Shown here: one piece after another, positions 26,163-36,353 of the stretch
How the letters are laid out: the number at the start of each line of letters is the position of its first letter
Position numbering within the stretch: position 1 is the stretch's first letter
Assembly (NCBI RefSeq): GCF_002025205.1
Contig: NZ_CP019947.1
Coordinates: 1,960,001 to 2,024,000, forward strand
Origin: Pseudomonas sp. CC6-YY-74
GTDB taxonomy: Bacteria > Pseudomonadota > Gammaproteobacteria > Pseudomonadales > Pseudomonadaceae
Reading direction: 5' to 3'
Length of the DNA stretch: 64,000 nt
Program-made: the position numbers and the translations under genes
Notes under the pieces: generated by a model
What the model was told of the DNA's origin: nothing
What the model saw: only the letters and a program-made list of their open reading frames with translations
Databases searched by the model: none

Positions 26163-27269
26163 ATGAAACCTTGGATGGTCATGCTGTTAGTCCTTTCGCC
26201 GCTCGGCAATGTCGCGCACGCCGGCTGCCAGTGGCCATTGTGGGAGCAGTTCAAGCAGCGCTTTGTCGATGACGGCGGACGGGTAATCGACAGCAGCGAC
26301 CCGCGGGCGATCACCACCTCCGAAGGCCAGGCCTATGCCATGTTCTTCGCCCTGGCAGCCGGCGATCGCCAAACCTTCGAGCACCTGCTGCGCTGGCTGG
26401 AAGACAACCTGGCCCAGGGCGACCTGCAACAGCACCTGCCAGCCTGGCTCTGGGGGCGCAACCCGGAGGGCCAATGGCAGGTACTCGACGCCAACTCTGC
26501 GGCGGACGCTGACCTCTGGCTGGCCTATAGCCTGCAGGAGGCCGGCAGACTCTGGCAGCACCCCGATTATTCACGTCTGTCAGCCCGGCAACTGGCACTG
26601 ATCGAGCAGCACGAAGTCGCCCAACTGCCGCAACTCGGGCCGCTGCTGCTGGCCGGAACAGAAGGTTTTACCGGTCAGGAGCGCTGGACCCTCAATCCCA
26701 GCTATTCCCCCCTGCCCCTGCTGCACAGCTTCGCCCACCGCTACCCGGACAGTATCTGGGCGGCGATGCTCGAACCGACCCAGCGCATGCTCGAAGAAAC
26801 CAGCGCGCGAGGCTTCGCCCCTGACTGGGTCGAGTGGCAGGACGGACAATGGCAGGCGTCACGCAGGAGTGGCTGGCAAGGCAGCTACGACGCCATTCGC
26901 GTCTACCTCTGGGCGGGCATGCAAACGCCGGACCCCGAGGAGGCGGACCGCGTCGTGCAACGCTTTCAGCCGATGCTGCACTATCTCCGCCAGCATGACC
27001 GACCACCTCTGCACGTCGACAGCCTGACCGGCGTGGCTGAAGGATATGGACCACCGGGGTTCTCCGCGGCACTACTGCCGTTGCTCAGCAGAGCTGCAGA
27101 ACCCGACTTGCTGCAACAACAACTGACTCGCCTGAGCACCGAACCCCTGCGACCCGACGCCTACTACGACCATGTGCTTAGCTTGTTTGGCCAAGGTTGG
27201 AACGAAGGCCGCTATCGCTTTTCACCACTCGGGGCATTGCATCCACAGTCAACAGAGGACTGCACATGA
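26163..27269 (+). CDS. bcsZ: BcsZ: periplasmic endo-1,4-beta-glucanase (GH8)
   Basis: A 368-residue cellulase of glycoside hydrolase family 8, the same length as E. coli BcsZ. A signal peptide (MKPWMVMLLVLSPLGNVAHA) precedes CQWPLWEQFKQRFVDDGGRVID. The general acid Glu is in TTSEGQAYAMFFAL (residue 54), and the catalytic Asp region is DANSAADADLWLAYSL (near 109). BcsZ trims nascent cellulose in the periplasm. GAGG precedes the ATG. The bcsC start overlaps its stop by four bases. Confidence 0.95.
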   Translation: MKPWMVMLLVLSPLGNVAHAGCQWPLWEQFKQRFVDDGGRVIDSSDPRAITTSEGQAYAMFFALAAGDRQTFEHLLRWLEDNLAQGDLQQHLPAWLWGRNPEGQWQVLDANSAADADLWLAYSLQEAGRLWQHPDYSRLSARQLALIEQHEVAQLPQLGPLLLAGTEGFTGQERWTLNPSYSPLPLLHSFAHRYPDSIWAAMLEPTQRMLEETSARGFAPDWVEWQDGQWQASRRSGWQGSYDAIRVYLWAGMQTPDPEEADRVVQRFQPMLHYLRQHDRPPLHVDSLTGVAEGYGPPGFSAALLPLLSRAAEPDLLQQQLTRLSTEPLRPDAYYDHVLSLFGQGWNEGRYRFSPLGALHPQSTEDCT

Positions 27270-30200
27270 CCAAGTACCTGCCTTTGGCTCTGCTTCTGCT
27301 GAGCACCAGCGTACATGCCACTGAACCCAGCGAAGCCCGCCTGCAGTTGCTCGAACAGGTGCGCACCGGAGAAGCACGTAACAAAGTGGAGTTGATCGAG
27401 GAAAGCCTGTATCGACTGTTCAAACTTGACCCTGACGACCCCGAAGGCCTGGCAGCGCTGATCCGCCTGCAACTGCGCAAGAATCAACTGACTGAGGCCC
27501 AGGCCACCCTCGAACACCTGAACCGCAGCGCACCCGACAGCGAGTCCCTGGCGCTGGCCCGCCTGCACTTGGCAATCAACGAGCCAAAGGCCAAGGAACG
27601 CCTACAGCAGGCTCGCCTGCTGGCGCGCGCGGGACGCCCCGAGGAAGCGCTGGTGATTTATGACAGCCTGTTCGACCCTGGCTTTCCCACTGGTGATCAT
27701 GCTCTCGAATACTGGCAGACCCTGGCCAATACCCCACAAGGCCAAGCCAGGGCCCTGCAGGGCCTGGAAAAGCTGGTTGAGCAATACCCATACAGCAGCA
27801 ATTTCCGCCTGGCCCTGGCCAGACAGCGCCTGGCTATCGACCCATACAGCGAGGCGGCCCATGCCGATCTGGAACAACTGGCCAGCGACTCCTATGCCCG
27901 AGCGGGCGTGGCCAGCGTCTGGCAAGACCAGCTCGAACGGCTGCCAGTCAATGAGCGCAGTGCCGCCCTCTGGCGCCGCTACCTGCAGCAATACCCAGAG
28001 GCCGACGACCGCGCCAGACAATCCCTGACCGAACAGGAGCAGTTGCTCGCCAACCCCTCCTTCCAGGCCAAGCAGCGTGCCTTGAGTAATCTCGACAGCG
28101 GCTCGCCTGCGTACCCGGCCATCGAGCGCGACCTGCAACTGGCACTCAAGGGTTTTCCCACTGACGCGCAAACCCTCGGCGCGCTGGGCCTGCTGCGTCA
28201 GCGCCAGGGCCGACAACAGGAAGCCCTGGCCCTGTATGAACGGGCCCGCAGTCACGAGGAAAACATCGACAACCTGGGCAAATGGCAAACCCTGATCGGT
28301 GAGTCACGCTTCTGGGCCACTCTCAAGGAAGCCGACGCAGCCGTCGACCAGGGCAAGCTCGAACGCGCCGAGCAGCTTTACCAGCAGGCGGCCAAACTAA
28401 AGCATGGGGCAACCGAACCGCTCAACGGCCTGGGCGACATCCAGGCCAAGCGCAAAGACATCGGCGGCGCCGAACGCCACTACCAGGCGGCATTGAGTCG
28501 CGACAGCAACAACCTCGCGGCCAAACGCGGCCTGATCAACCTGTACAGCGCCAGCCAGCCCGAACGCGCACGGCGCATCATTGCCACCTTGCCGGTCGAC
28601 CAGCGCCAGCGCTTCGAGCCCGAATTGAACCGCCTGCAGGCCGCCGAGCTGGTAACCCAGGCCCAGCAACATACCGACCAACAACGCTGGGCCAGCGCCA
28701 AAGACATGCTTGAGCAGGCTCTCAGGCTGCAACCGGACAACCCCTGGATCGCCTATGACCTGGCCAAGGTTCGCGTGCAACTCGGCGACGCCGCCGCCGA
28801 GCAGAGCTTTGCCGGCCTGCTCTACCGCGCGCCTAAAGATCGGGCGCTACGCTATGCCCACAGTCTGTTTCTCGCCAGCCAGGATCGCCCGAAACAGGCT
28901 CTGGACAGCTTGGCCAAGGTGCCACGTGCCGAGTGGGACGACAGCATGCGCGCGCTGGAGCAGCGCTTGCGCTTCGGCCAGAGCATGGACCATGCCCGTC
29001 AGCTGAACGCCCAACAACAGCAGCCGCTTGCCATCAACTACCTGCAGCAGCAACAGCGACATTTCCCAGGCGAAGTGGCCATCCCTCTGACCCTCGGTGA
29101 ATGGGCCGAGCAGCGTGGCGACCGCACGGAAGCCGAGCGCCAGTACCGACTGGCCCAGCAACTCGAACCGCACAACAGCGAAGCCGAACTCAGCCTGATC
29201 GAGCTGGCCCAGCAGCGCCGTGATGCCGATGTACAGCAGCGCCTCGAGGCGTTTGCCCCAGCCACACCTACGCCCAGCCAGCAGCGGCGTACGGCCAATC
29301 TCTGGCTGCAACTCGGCGAACCGGCCAAGGCCGAGCAAATCATGGCCCAGGCCCGTCTTGCCGCCCCGGAAGATCCCTGGATCTGGCGCGACAGCGGCCG
29401 CCTGGCCCTGGCCGGCGGCCAACCGCAACAGGCGCTGGCGGCCTATCGCGAGGCCATGCGCAGCAGCGGCATCGCCCTGCCGTCGGAAGATGCCCTGGCC
29501 TTCACCCGCAGCACCCGGGCTGATGGCGAAGACGACTGGCTCAAGCGCAGCATCCGTAGCGACTCCGCCGAGCTCTACCTGCGCCAGGCGCCCACCGCCA
29601 CCGTGCAATACAGCTACCTGGAAAGCAAAGGCACACCGGGCTTCTCCGACTTGCAGGCCAACTACCTGAATGTCGAGGCGGCACAACCGCTGGGCAGCGG
29701 CCGGGGCTTCTTACGCGCCGAGCAGGTGACCCTGGATAGCGGCAGCTTCGACAGCCTGCTCGACGCCGACGACTTCGGCAGCGTCCTCATCTGCCAGCAA
29801 CGCGGTGAAGCCTGCAACCGCGGCGACAGCCACCAGCGCGAACAAGGCACTGCACTGGCCATGGGCTGGCGTAGCGAACCCCTGGAGTGGGACATCGGTA
29901 CCACGCCACTGGGCTTCCCGGTGGCGGATGTGGTCGGTGGCATACGCCTCAGGGGCGACCTGGCCAAGCTGGGCTGGACCCTGGACGTCTCGCGCCGCGC
30001 CCTGAATAACTCGCTGCTGTCCTTCGCCGGCACCGAGGACCCGCGCACCGGCGAAACCTGGGGCGGTGTTCGCGCCAACGGCGTTCGCCTGGGCCTGAGC
30101 TACGACGAGGGCGGCAGCTACGGCATCTGGTCGAGCCTGCAGGCGCACCGCCTGAGCGGCAAGAACGTCGAGGACAATGACCGCTACCGGCTGATGGCCG

Positions 30201-30715
30201 GCGTCTATTTCCGCCTGCTCGACGAGCCCGACCGGCGCCTGCGGATCGGCGGCAACGCCATGTACTGGCACTACCAGAAAGACCTCAGCGGCTACACCTT
30301 GGGTCACGGCGGCTACTACAGCCCGCAGCAGTACCGCTCACTCTCGGTACCGATCAACTATGGCCAACGCTGGGGCGACTGGTCGATCTACGCGGAAGCG
30401 TCAACCGGCTTTTCCTGGTCGCGCAGCGACGACTCGCCCTACTTCCCGACCCGCGGCGACTTGCAAAGCGAAGCCGGCAACCCGATCTTCGAGGGCGGGC
30501 GCAGCGACGGATTCAGTTATCGTTTCAGTTTCTCGGCGGAACGGCGGCTGACCCCAAACTGGTTCGTGGGCGGCCTGCTCGGCATGGAGCGCTCGGTGGG
30601 CAGCGACTACGAGCCGCGCGGCGGCCTGCTCTACCTGCGCTACAGCTTCGCCCCTTGGGATGGCGACCTGAAGATGCCACCGGAACCCCTGGAGGAATAC
30701 GCCCAGTTCAACTGA
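27266..30715 (+). CDS. bcsC: BcsC: cellulose export TPR / outer-membrane porin
   Basis: An 1149-residue protein that carries cellulose across the periplasm and outer membrane. A signal peptide (MTKYLPLALLLLSTSVHA) is followed by a long array of TPR helices (about 20-780, e.g. LGDIQAKRKDIGGAERHYQAAL) and a C-terminal 16-strand-type beta-barrel (about 800-1149), rich in aromatic strands such as YLRYSFAPW. Length matches E. coli BcsC. Last gene of the operon, followed by a stem-loop terminator. Confidence 0.95.
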   Translation: MTKYLPLALLLLSTSVHATEPSEARLQLLEQVRTGEARNKVELIEESLYRLFKLDPDDPEGLAALIRLQLRKNQLTEAQATLEHLNRSAPDSESLALARLHLAINEPKAKERLQQARLLARAGRPEEALVIYDSLFDPGFPTGDHALEYWQTLANTPQGQARALQGLEKLVEQYPYSSNFRLALARQRLAIDPYSEAAHADLEQLASDSYARAGVASVWQDQLERLPVNERSAALWRRYLQQYPEADDRARQSLTEQEQLLANPSFQAKQRALSNLDSGSPAYPAIERDLQLALKGFPTDAQTLGALGLLRQRQGRQQEALALYERARSHEENIDNLGKWQTLIGESRFWATLKEADAAVDQGKLERAEQLYQQAAKLKHGATEPLNGLGDIQAKRKDIGGAERHYQAALSRDSNNLAAKRGLINLYSASQPERARRIIATLPVDQRQRFEPELNRLQAAELVTQAQQHTDQQRWASAKDMLEQALRLQPDNPWIAYDLAKVRVQLGDAAAEQSFAGLLYRAPKDRALRYAHSLFLASQDRPKQALDSLAKVPRAEWDDSMRALEQRLRFGQSMDHARQLNAQQQQPLAINYLQQQQRHFPGEVAIPLTLGEWAEQRGDRTEAERQYRLAQQLEPHNSEAELSLIELAQQRRDADVQQRLEAFAPATPTPSQQRRTANLWLQLGEPAKAEQIMAQARLAAPEDPWIWRDSGRLALAGGQPQQALAAYREAMRSSGIALPSEDALAFTRSTRADGEDDWLKRSIRSDSAELYLRQAPTATVQYSYLESKGTPGFSDLQANYLNVEAAQPLGSGRGFLRAEQVTLDSGSFDSLLDADDFGSVLICQQRGEACNRGDSHQREQGTALAMGWRSEPLEWDIGTTPLGFPVADVVGGIRLRGDLAKLGWTLDVSRRALNNSLLSFAGTEDPRTGETWGGVRANGVRLGLSYDEGGSYGIWSSLQAHRLSGKNVEDNDRYRLMAGVYFRLLDEPDRRLRIGGNAMYWHYQKDLSGYTLGHGGYYSPQQYRSLSVPINYGQRWGDWSIYAEASTGFSWSRSDDSPYFPTRGDLQSEAGNPIFEGGRSDGFSYRFSFSAERRLTPNWFVGGLLGMERSVGSDYEPRGGLLYLRYSFAPWDGDLKMPPEPLEEYAQFN

Positions 30716-30730
30716 GCAAATGGCAACGCC

Positions 30731-30764
30731 ACAAGCCCGCATCACCCCCGTGACCCGGGCTTGT
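30731..30764 (+). terminator. terminator after bcsC
   Basis: Arms ACAAGCCCG (30731-30739) and CGGGCTTGT (30756-30764) with a smaller TCAC/GTGA stem inside the loop, followed by GTTTGG. It lies 15 bases after the bcsC stop and before the convergent bcsG. Confidence 0.65.
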
Positions 30765-30847
30765 GTTTGGCTATGCGCTCGCCACCTGCTGCAACTCGCT
30801 TTTGTAGGGTGGCGATCAATACATCACAGGCATATCGCCTTGCTTAT

Positions 30848-32509
30848 TCAGTGTTGCGGATAAGGGATCCAGCTTTGGTTCTCCATGCGCAGGTAATGCT
30901 CGTTGTGCAGGCGCACCATTACACTGCCCTCGTTTTCTGCCACCACCATGTCCAATTGCGGAAGGTCACGAGTCACACTGAACAGGTCGAAGTCGGCATT
31001 GCGGTAGACCTCGCCATCGACCAACCGTGCGATCAGCTCGGACAAGGCCTGATAACTGCTCGGCGCCTGGATATGCAGCGGCTGCTGCGGCCGCGGCGCC
31101 TTGGCATTGATCAGTTTGAGCCCGGCCGGGATATGGGTAACTGTCGGGCTGGGAATCTCACGCATGCCCTTGATCTGCATCAGGTCGCCGCGCAGGGCCG
31201 CACCATGCTCGGCGACTATGACCAACAGCACTGGCTTGGCAGAGGCCTGCAAATGCTCGATGAAGCTGTCGAGGTCATCCAGCACCTGACGCAAACTGGT
31301 CGTGTAGTCGGCGCTGACGGCCTTGCCGCTGACCTTGTCCACCCGACGATTGCCATCGTGCAAGGTGCTGGAGTTGTAGAACAACGCCTCGCGCGGCGAG
31401 CCTGAACTCAGGCGCTGCTGCCACCACCGCGTCAGCACTTCGCGATCGCGATAAATGGGCCAGCCGTCGAACCCGGTCAATGCCGGGCGTAACTCGCCGA
31501 GTGGGTTGGCCGCCGCTTGCAGGCGACCACGGTCACGCAACAACCCGAGCATGTTGTCGAAGTGACCGGTGTGGTTGAGCAGGAAGCCATCGGTGTAACC
31601 CAACTGTTTGAGGTTTTCGAACAGGAAACATTGATTGGCCGCGGGACGATACAAAGCGGCATTCGACGTCTGGCCGCAACTGGCGCGCAACAAACGCAGC
31701 ACTGCCGGGCCGCTGTAGGTGGCCGCAGAGTTGAAATTATCGAAGAGGATATCCATCTTGGCCCACAGCGGGTGCTGCACCATCCCCGCCTCTTCCAGGT
31801 CATCCCAGGCCATGGAACAGATATTCAACATCAGCACATCCAGGGGTACGGCATCAGCCGCCAGTTCGCGCGGAAATTGCGTGACCTGCTGCCCTTGGCT
31901 CGCATAAAAGCCGTCCAGGGTCGCGTTCAGATACGCATCATCGATCACGGCCGGCGTCACTTCGCCCGCCACGGGTGCGATGTGCGCGGGGGGCGACTGC
32001 AGCACCGGAACAACGCCCTGCGGGCGGGCGAACATCTGGGCATTGCCCACCACCAGCATCAGCACCAGAGCCACTACGGTAAAACTGGTGACTCGAATCC
32101 ACTGGCTGACGAACAGGTAGCCGACCAGCAGGATCAACCCCGCGGCGAGCCAGGTCGGATTGATGAAGCGCCCCACCAACTCCAGCATATACTCGGGACT
32201 GAACTGGGTGACCTGCGCGAAGTTGGCGATCAGACGACTGAACGGCGGCAGCCAGCTGTCGTAATAATACAGGCCGACCCCCAGCGGAATGGCGAGCATA
32301 TGGCGCAACCTATGCAGCCATTGCGGCGGCAAAGGCAACAGCAGGAAAGCGGCGAAAGCCAGATTCTCCAAAGCATGGAAGTTCAGCTGGCCATACCAGA
32401 GCAAAACCAGCTTGGTGATGAAGTAGAAGTTCCACAAGCCCAGACCCGCCAGGAACTCATGGTAGCCGGTGTCGCTAAAGCGCTGCCTTGCAGCATGGCC
32501 AACCCCCAA
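30848..32509 (-). CDS. bcsG: BcsG: cellulose phosphoethanolamine transferase
   Basis: A 553-residue inner-membrane enzyme that transfers phosphoethanolamine from lipid to cellulose. Five N-terminal helices (about 25-185) precede a periplasmic alkaline-phosphatase-like domain. Active-site residues by analogy with E. coli BcsG are all present: Cys in LNICSMAWDDL, the nucleophile Ser in AATYSGPAVLRLLRASCGQ, and Glu-His in VAEHGAALRGD. The only start in a suitable place is a TTG at 32509, giving 20-odd residues before GLWNFYF, as in homologues. It is convergent with bcsRQABZC, and no bcsE or bcsF is visible nearby. Confidence 0.92.
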   Translation of the reverse strand: MGVGHAARQRFSDTGYHEFLAGLGLWNFYFITKLVLLWYGQLNFHALENLAFAAFLLLPLPPQWLHRLRHMLAIPLGVGLYYYDSWLPPFSRLIANFAQVTQFSPEYMLELVGRFINPTWLAAGLILLVGYLFVSQWIRVTSFTVVALVLMLVVGNAQMFARPQGVVPVLQSPPAHIAPVAGEVTPAVIDDAYLNATLDGFYASQGQQVTQFPRELAADAVPLDVLMLNICSMAWDDLEEAGMVQHPLWAKMDILFDNFNSAATYSGPAVLRLLRASCGQTSNAALYRPAANQCFLFENLKQLGYTDGFLLNHTGHFDNMLGLLRDRGRLQAAANPLGELRPALTGFDGWPIYRDREVLTRWWQQRLSSGSPREALFYNSSTLHDGNRRVDKVSGKAVSADYTTSLRQVLDDLDSFIEHLQASAKPVLLVIVAEHGAALRGDLMQIKGMREIPSPTVTHIPAGLKLINAKAPRPQQPLHIQAPSSYQALSELIARLVDGEVYRNADFDLFSVTRDLPQLDMVVAENEGSVMVRLHNEHYLRMENQSWIPYPQH

Positions 32510-32679
32510 GTAGTCAATGTTGCTGCATGCGGTTCTTGCGGGGCATCGCCCTAGCGAGCAGAACCTGCATCATGCGCTAAGCATTGCTGCTGATTGGCAA
32601 AAGGCAAATGTCGACTGGCTTTTTATCGAGCCTATATCGGGCCATTTTAGGCGGTCGCTGGCGCAACCGCCGAGTGCGT

Positions 32680-32958
32680 CTAACGGCCTGCGCGTGACTC
32701 GCGAATGTAGAAACGCGCGCGCTCGGCCTTGCTGGTGCAGCCCTTGTATCCTTCAAATTGCTGCTGGGTTTTCGCCGCGGTCAGCAGCGACAGGGCTTTG
32801 GAATAACTCACGGTGCCGGTAAAACCTTCGGCCTTGGCCAGATCCAGCTCGGCCCAGGCCGCATTGAGTTGATTGGCGCAACTATCGCGATAGGCGGTTT
32901 TTCCGGCACAACCGGCCAGCACCAGGGCGATCATCGGTAGCAAGATCCAGGCTTTCAT
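32680..32958 (-). CDS. small lipoprotein
   Basis: A 92-residue predicted lipoprotein: MKAWILLPMIALVLAGC is a signal with an LAGC lipobox, lipidated at Cys17. The mature part is helical with three further Cys and a central LDLAKAEGFTGTVSYSKALSLLTAAKTQQQFEGYKGC segment. Function unknown; a conserved neighbour of mnmH in pseudomonads as far as I recall. GGAG lies nine bases before the ATG. Confidence 0.8.
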   Translation of the reverse strand: MKAWILLPMIALVLAGCAGKTAYRDSCANQLNAAWAELDLAKAEGFTGTVSYSKALSLLTAAKTQQQFEGYKGCTSKAERARFYIRESRAGR

Positions 32959-33057
32959 GTTGCGCACTCCTTGATATCGGGAAACAACTAGAGGTCGATG
33001 ATGCAATATGACGACCGCAGGGCGGAAAAGTGCCTGCACTCGTCAACAATGACCCTA

Positions 33058-34158
33058 TTAAGAATGGCTGCGCTGACGTAGAAACGCCACTACGTCTGCC
33101 TGCTCGCCCACGAACTCGATTCGCCCGGCCTTGTTCTCGCGCTGGAAGGCATACATAGGATCGTAATACTCGACCAGTAGCGCTTCGATCCAGCCGCGGT
33201 GCAGATCCACCACGCCTTGGCTCTGCTGCTCCAGCAGGGCTTGATCCATGATCGCCGCCAGACGTTGGTAACGTTCACCACCCAGACGCTTGAGGATGTT
33301 CGCCAGACTCTGCTGCAATTGCTCGGCGAAGGCCTGGAAGCCCTCCTCCGCGCCATGTAAGACGATGAATTCGGCACACAGGTCGATCACGTAATCCTTG
33401 AGAATGCGCTCGACCCGGCCCGCCAGGCTGTCTTCCAACCAGACCAGGGGAAACTCCTGCATGCCCTGGTAGAGTTCCAGCGGCAGGGCGCTTTTGCCGA
33501 TGATGCGGCCCTCATCCTCGAGCACGAATTGCTCGATGCCCGTCGCGCGCTTTTTCAGGATGTCGATGGCCAGGGCATTCTCGAAGTCGATCTGCGCCGG
33601 CTGGACAGTGACGCGCTTGCCGAAGCTGGAGCCGCGATGATTGGCATGCCCTTCCAGATCCAGGCTGTTGTCGAGTTGGGCGATCACCTCGGTCTTGCCG
33701 GTGCCGGTCATGCCGCCGACCAGGATGAAGTTGCACTGCGCCGTCGCCTGCAAGGTGGTTTCCAGGAGGAAGGTACGCATCGCCTTGTAGCCGCCGATCA
33801 CCCGCGGGTAGTCGATGCCCGCCTCGCTGCTCAGCCATTGCTGGACGATCTGCGAGCGCAGACCGCCGCGAAAGCAATACAGATAGCCCTCGGGATTGGC
33901 CCTGGCGAAGGCCGCCCAGGCCTCGATCCGTGCGGCCTTGACGTCCCCACTGACCAATTGATGACCCAGTTCGATGGCGGCCTGCTGGCCGCGCTGCTTG
34001 TAGCAGGTGCCGACTCTCTGCCGCTCGTCGTCGTCCATCAGCGGCAGGTTGCGCACGCCGGGGAAGGCGCCCTTGGCGAACTCCACCGGGGCCCGAGCAT
34101 CCATCATTGGCGTGCCGTTGAGAAACAACTGGCGATAGTCGCTACTGTTGTCACGCAT
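33058..34158 (-). CDS. mnmH: tRNA 2-selenouridine synthase MnmH (SelU)
   Basis: A 366-residue enzyme that converts 2-thiouridine to 2-selenouridine at the tRNA wobble position, using selenophosphate and geranyl diphosphate. The N-terminal rhodanese domain carries the catalytic Cys95 in [14 protein letters not shown]-loop domain follows with [10 protein letters not shown] (148-157). It overlaps the selD stop by one base (TGATG), coupling supply and use of selenophosphate. Confidence 0.95.
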   Translation of the reverse strand: MRDNSSDYRQLFLNGTPMMDARAPVEFAKGAFPGVRNLPLMDDDERQRVGTCYKQRGQQAAIELGHQLVSGDVKAARIEAWAAFARANPEGYLYCFRGGLRSQIVQQWLSSEAGIDYPRVIGGYKAMRTFLLETTLQATAQCNFILVGGMTGTGKTEVIAQLDNSLDLEGHANHRGSSFGKRVTVQPAQIDFENALAIDILKKRATGIEQFVLEDEGRIIGKSALPLELYQGMQEFPLVWLEDSLAGRVERILKDYVIDLCAEFIVLHGAEEGFQAFAEQLQQSLANILKRLGGERYQRLAAIMDQALLEQQSQGVVDLHRGWIEALLVEYYDPMYAFQRENKAGRIEFVGEQADVVAFLRQRSHS

Positions 34159-35192
34159 CACAGCACCTCGACTGCGTAACGTTGTCGCTCGAGCAGCTGG
34201 CCAATCGGCTCGAGCGCCAGATCCAGTTCGGCGGCGAGCGCCAGGAACTCCGCTTCGCCCTCGGCGGTCACCGCAATCAGCAAGCCGCCGCTGGTTTGCG
34301 GGTCGCACAGCAGAAGTTTGTACAGTTCGGGTAGCGGCGCAACCTTCTCGCCGTAACTGTCGAAGTTACGCTGGGTACCACCCGGCACACAGCCCTGCTC
34401 CAGGTAGTACTCGACGCTGGCCAGACGCGGCACCTTGGCGAACTCGACGCGTGCGGTCAGGCCGCTGCCGTCGGCCATCTCGAGCAGATGCCCGAGCAGA
34501 CCGAAGCCGGTGACATCGGTCATCGCAGTCACCCCGGCGAGCTTGCCGAAACGGCTGCCCGGTTTGTTCAGCGTGCACATCCAGTCGCGCGCCAGGCCGA
34601 CATCCTCGCTGCGCAGCTTGGCCTGTTTCTCCGCGGTAGTGAGGATGCCGATGCCCAGAGGCTTGCTCAGGTACAGCTTGCACCCCGCCGTGGCGGTGTC
34701 ATTGCGCTTCATATGGCGTTTTTCCACCAGGCCGGTGACGGCCAGGCCGAAAATCGGCTCGGGCGCATCGATCGAGTGTCCGCCCGCCAGCGCAATACCC
34801 GCCTGGTCACACACCGCACGGGCACCGCGAATTACCTCACGGGCTACTTCCGGGGCCAGTAGATTGACCGGCCAGCCGAGAATGGCGATGGCCATCAGCG
34901 GATCGGCGCCCATCGCATAGATGTCGCTGATCGCGTTGGTCGCGGCGATCCGGCCAAAGTCGAAGGGATCGTCGACGATCGGCATGAAGAAATCGGTGGT
35001 CGACACCACCCCACGTTCTTCGTCGATGGCGTAGACCGCCGCATCGTCACGCGAGGTATTGCCGACCCACAGCTTGGGGTCGAGATTCTGCGCACCACTG
35101 CCAGCCAGGATCACTTCCAGCACCTTGGGGGAAATCTTGCACCCGCAGCCAGCGCCGTGGCTGTACTGGGTCAAACGGATCGGCTCGCTCAT
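34158..35192 (-). CDS. selD: selenophosphate synthase SelD
   Basis: A 344-residue ATP-dependent enzyme making selenophosphate from selenide. The N-terminal glycine-rich active site is [12 protein letters not shown], with Cys16 (equivalent to E. coli Cys17) and Lys19; it is the cysteine, not the selenocysteine, version. Other family motifs are [31 protein letters not shown] and [14 protein letters not shown]. As no selA/selB/selC is in the window, its visible use is MnmH. Divergent from the patatin-like gene. Confidence 0.96.
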   Translation of the reverse strand: MSEPIRLTQYSHGAGCGCKISPKVLEVILAGSGAQNLDPKLWVGNTSRDDAAVYAIDEERGVVSTTDFFMPIVDDPFDFGRIAATNAISDIYAMGADPLMAIAILGWPVNLLAPEVAREVIRGARAVCDQAGIALAGGHSIDAPEPIFGLAVTGLVEKRHMKRNDTATAGCKLYLSKPLGIGILTTAEKQAKLRSEDVGLARDWMCTLNKPGSRFGKLAGVTAMTDVTGFGLLGHLLEMADGSGLTARVEFAKVPRLASVEYYLEQGCVPGGTQRNFDSYGEKVAPLPELYKLLLCDPQTSGGLLIAVTAEGEAEFLALAAELDLALEPIGQLLERQRYAVEVL

Positions 35193-35303
35193 GCATTTTC
35201 ACTCATATCGTCGACAGGCGGCGGCATTCTAGCAAATGTGGCCTTGGCTCCAGTGATCGCCACGCGTATCTTGATAAAACAATGCGTTACGGGGGATTAA
35301 TAG

Positions 35304-36338
35304 ATGGCTCAACGGGTAGCGCTGGTCTTGGGGGCGGGGGGGGCGCGCGGTTACGCGCACATTGGCGTAATCGAAGAGCTGGAGGCGCGAGGCTATGAGA
35401 TCGCCTGCATCGCCGGCTGCTCCATGGGCGCGGTGGTCGGCGGCATCTACGCCGCCGGCAAGCTCAAGGAGTACCGCGACTGGATCCAGAGCCTGGATTA
35501 CCTGGACGTGCTGCGCCTGCTCGATGTCAGCTTCCGTCTGGGCGCCATTCGCGGCGAGAAGGTATTCGGCAAGATCCGCGAGATCCTTGGCGAGATCAAT
35601 ATCGAGGATCTGCCGATTCCCTTCACCGCGGTCGCCACCGACCTGACCAATCAACAGGAAATCTGGTTTCAGGAGGGCTGCCTGCATAAGGCCATGCGCG
35701 CCTCGGCGGCGATCCCCAGCCTGTTCACCCCGGTCATCCAGGGTAAACGCATGCTGGTTGACGGCAGCTTGCTCAATCCGCTGCCAATCGTGCCGGTGGT
35801 CTCCAGCCACTGCGACCTGATCATCGCGGTCAACCTCAACTCGAACAACCAGCGCCACTACCAATTGCCGACAATCGAACGGCATCCGGTACTGAAAGAG
35901 CGTTTTGACGTGATGATGGCCACACTCGGCTCGCGACTGCCTTCGCTACGCCGCAAGAATGGCAACGCCGATGAACTCTTGCTGATGGAAGAGCGCAAGG
36001 TTGCCGAGCAATTCGATCCCTGGTTGCAGAACGCTGACGAGCCTGAACCGGCACAAGCCACCGAGGCGGCTGCACAGGCCACACCGAAATCGGCCAACGA
36101 CTCCCACATCGCCGACATCAGCGGCCCCGCATCCTTGCTGGAAGTGATCAACCAGAGCTTCGAGGTCATGCAGACCTCGCTGGCACAGTACAAGATCGCC
36201 GGTTATCCGCCGGATATCCTGATCAACGTGCCTAGGCGCGCCTGTCGCTTCTTCGAGTTCTACAAGGCTCCAGAACTGATCATGCTCGGCCGGCAGATCG
36301 CTCGCGACACCCTGGACAAGTACGAGCAAGACAACTAG
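35304..36338 (+). CDS. patatin-like phospholipase family protein (RssA-like)
   Basis: A 344-residue predicted serine lipase or acyl hydrolase. The oxyanion loop is GAGGARGYAHIG, the nucleophile elbow GCSMG holds Ser40, and the catalytic Asp is in VDGSLLNPLP near residue 153, completing the Ser-Asp dyad. A Glu/Ala-rich linker near 250 separates a C-terminal helical region. No signal peptide, so cytosolic or membrane-associated. Substrate unknown. It ends 15 bases from the convergent ABC permease gene. Confidence 0.88.
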   Translation: MAQRVALVLGAGGARGYAHIGVIEELEARGYEIACIAGCSMGAVVGGIYAAGKLKEYRDWIQSLDYLDVLRLLDVSFRLGAIRGEKVFGKIREILGEINIEDLPIPFTAVATDLTNQQEIWFQEGCLHKAMRASAAIPSLFTPVIQGKRMLVDGSLLNPLPIVPVVSSHCDLIIAVNLNSNNQRHYQLPTIERHPVLKERFDVMMATLGSRLPSLRRKNGNADELLLMEERKVAEQFDPWLQNADEPEPAQATEAAAQATPKSANDSHIADISGPASLLEVINQSFEVMQTSLAQYKIAGYPPDILINVPRRACRFFEFYKAPELIMLGRQIARDTLDKYEQDN

Positions 36339-36353
36339 GCGAACTGCCCCAGG

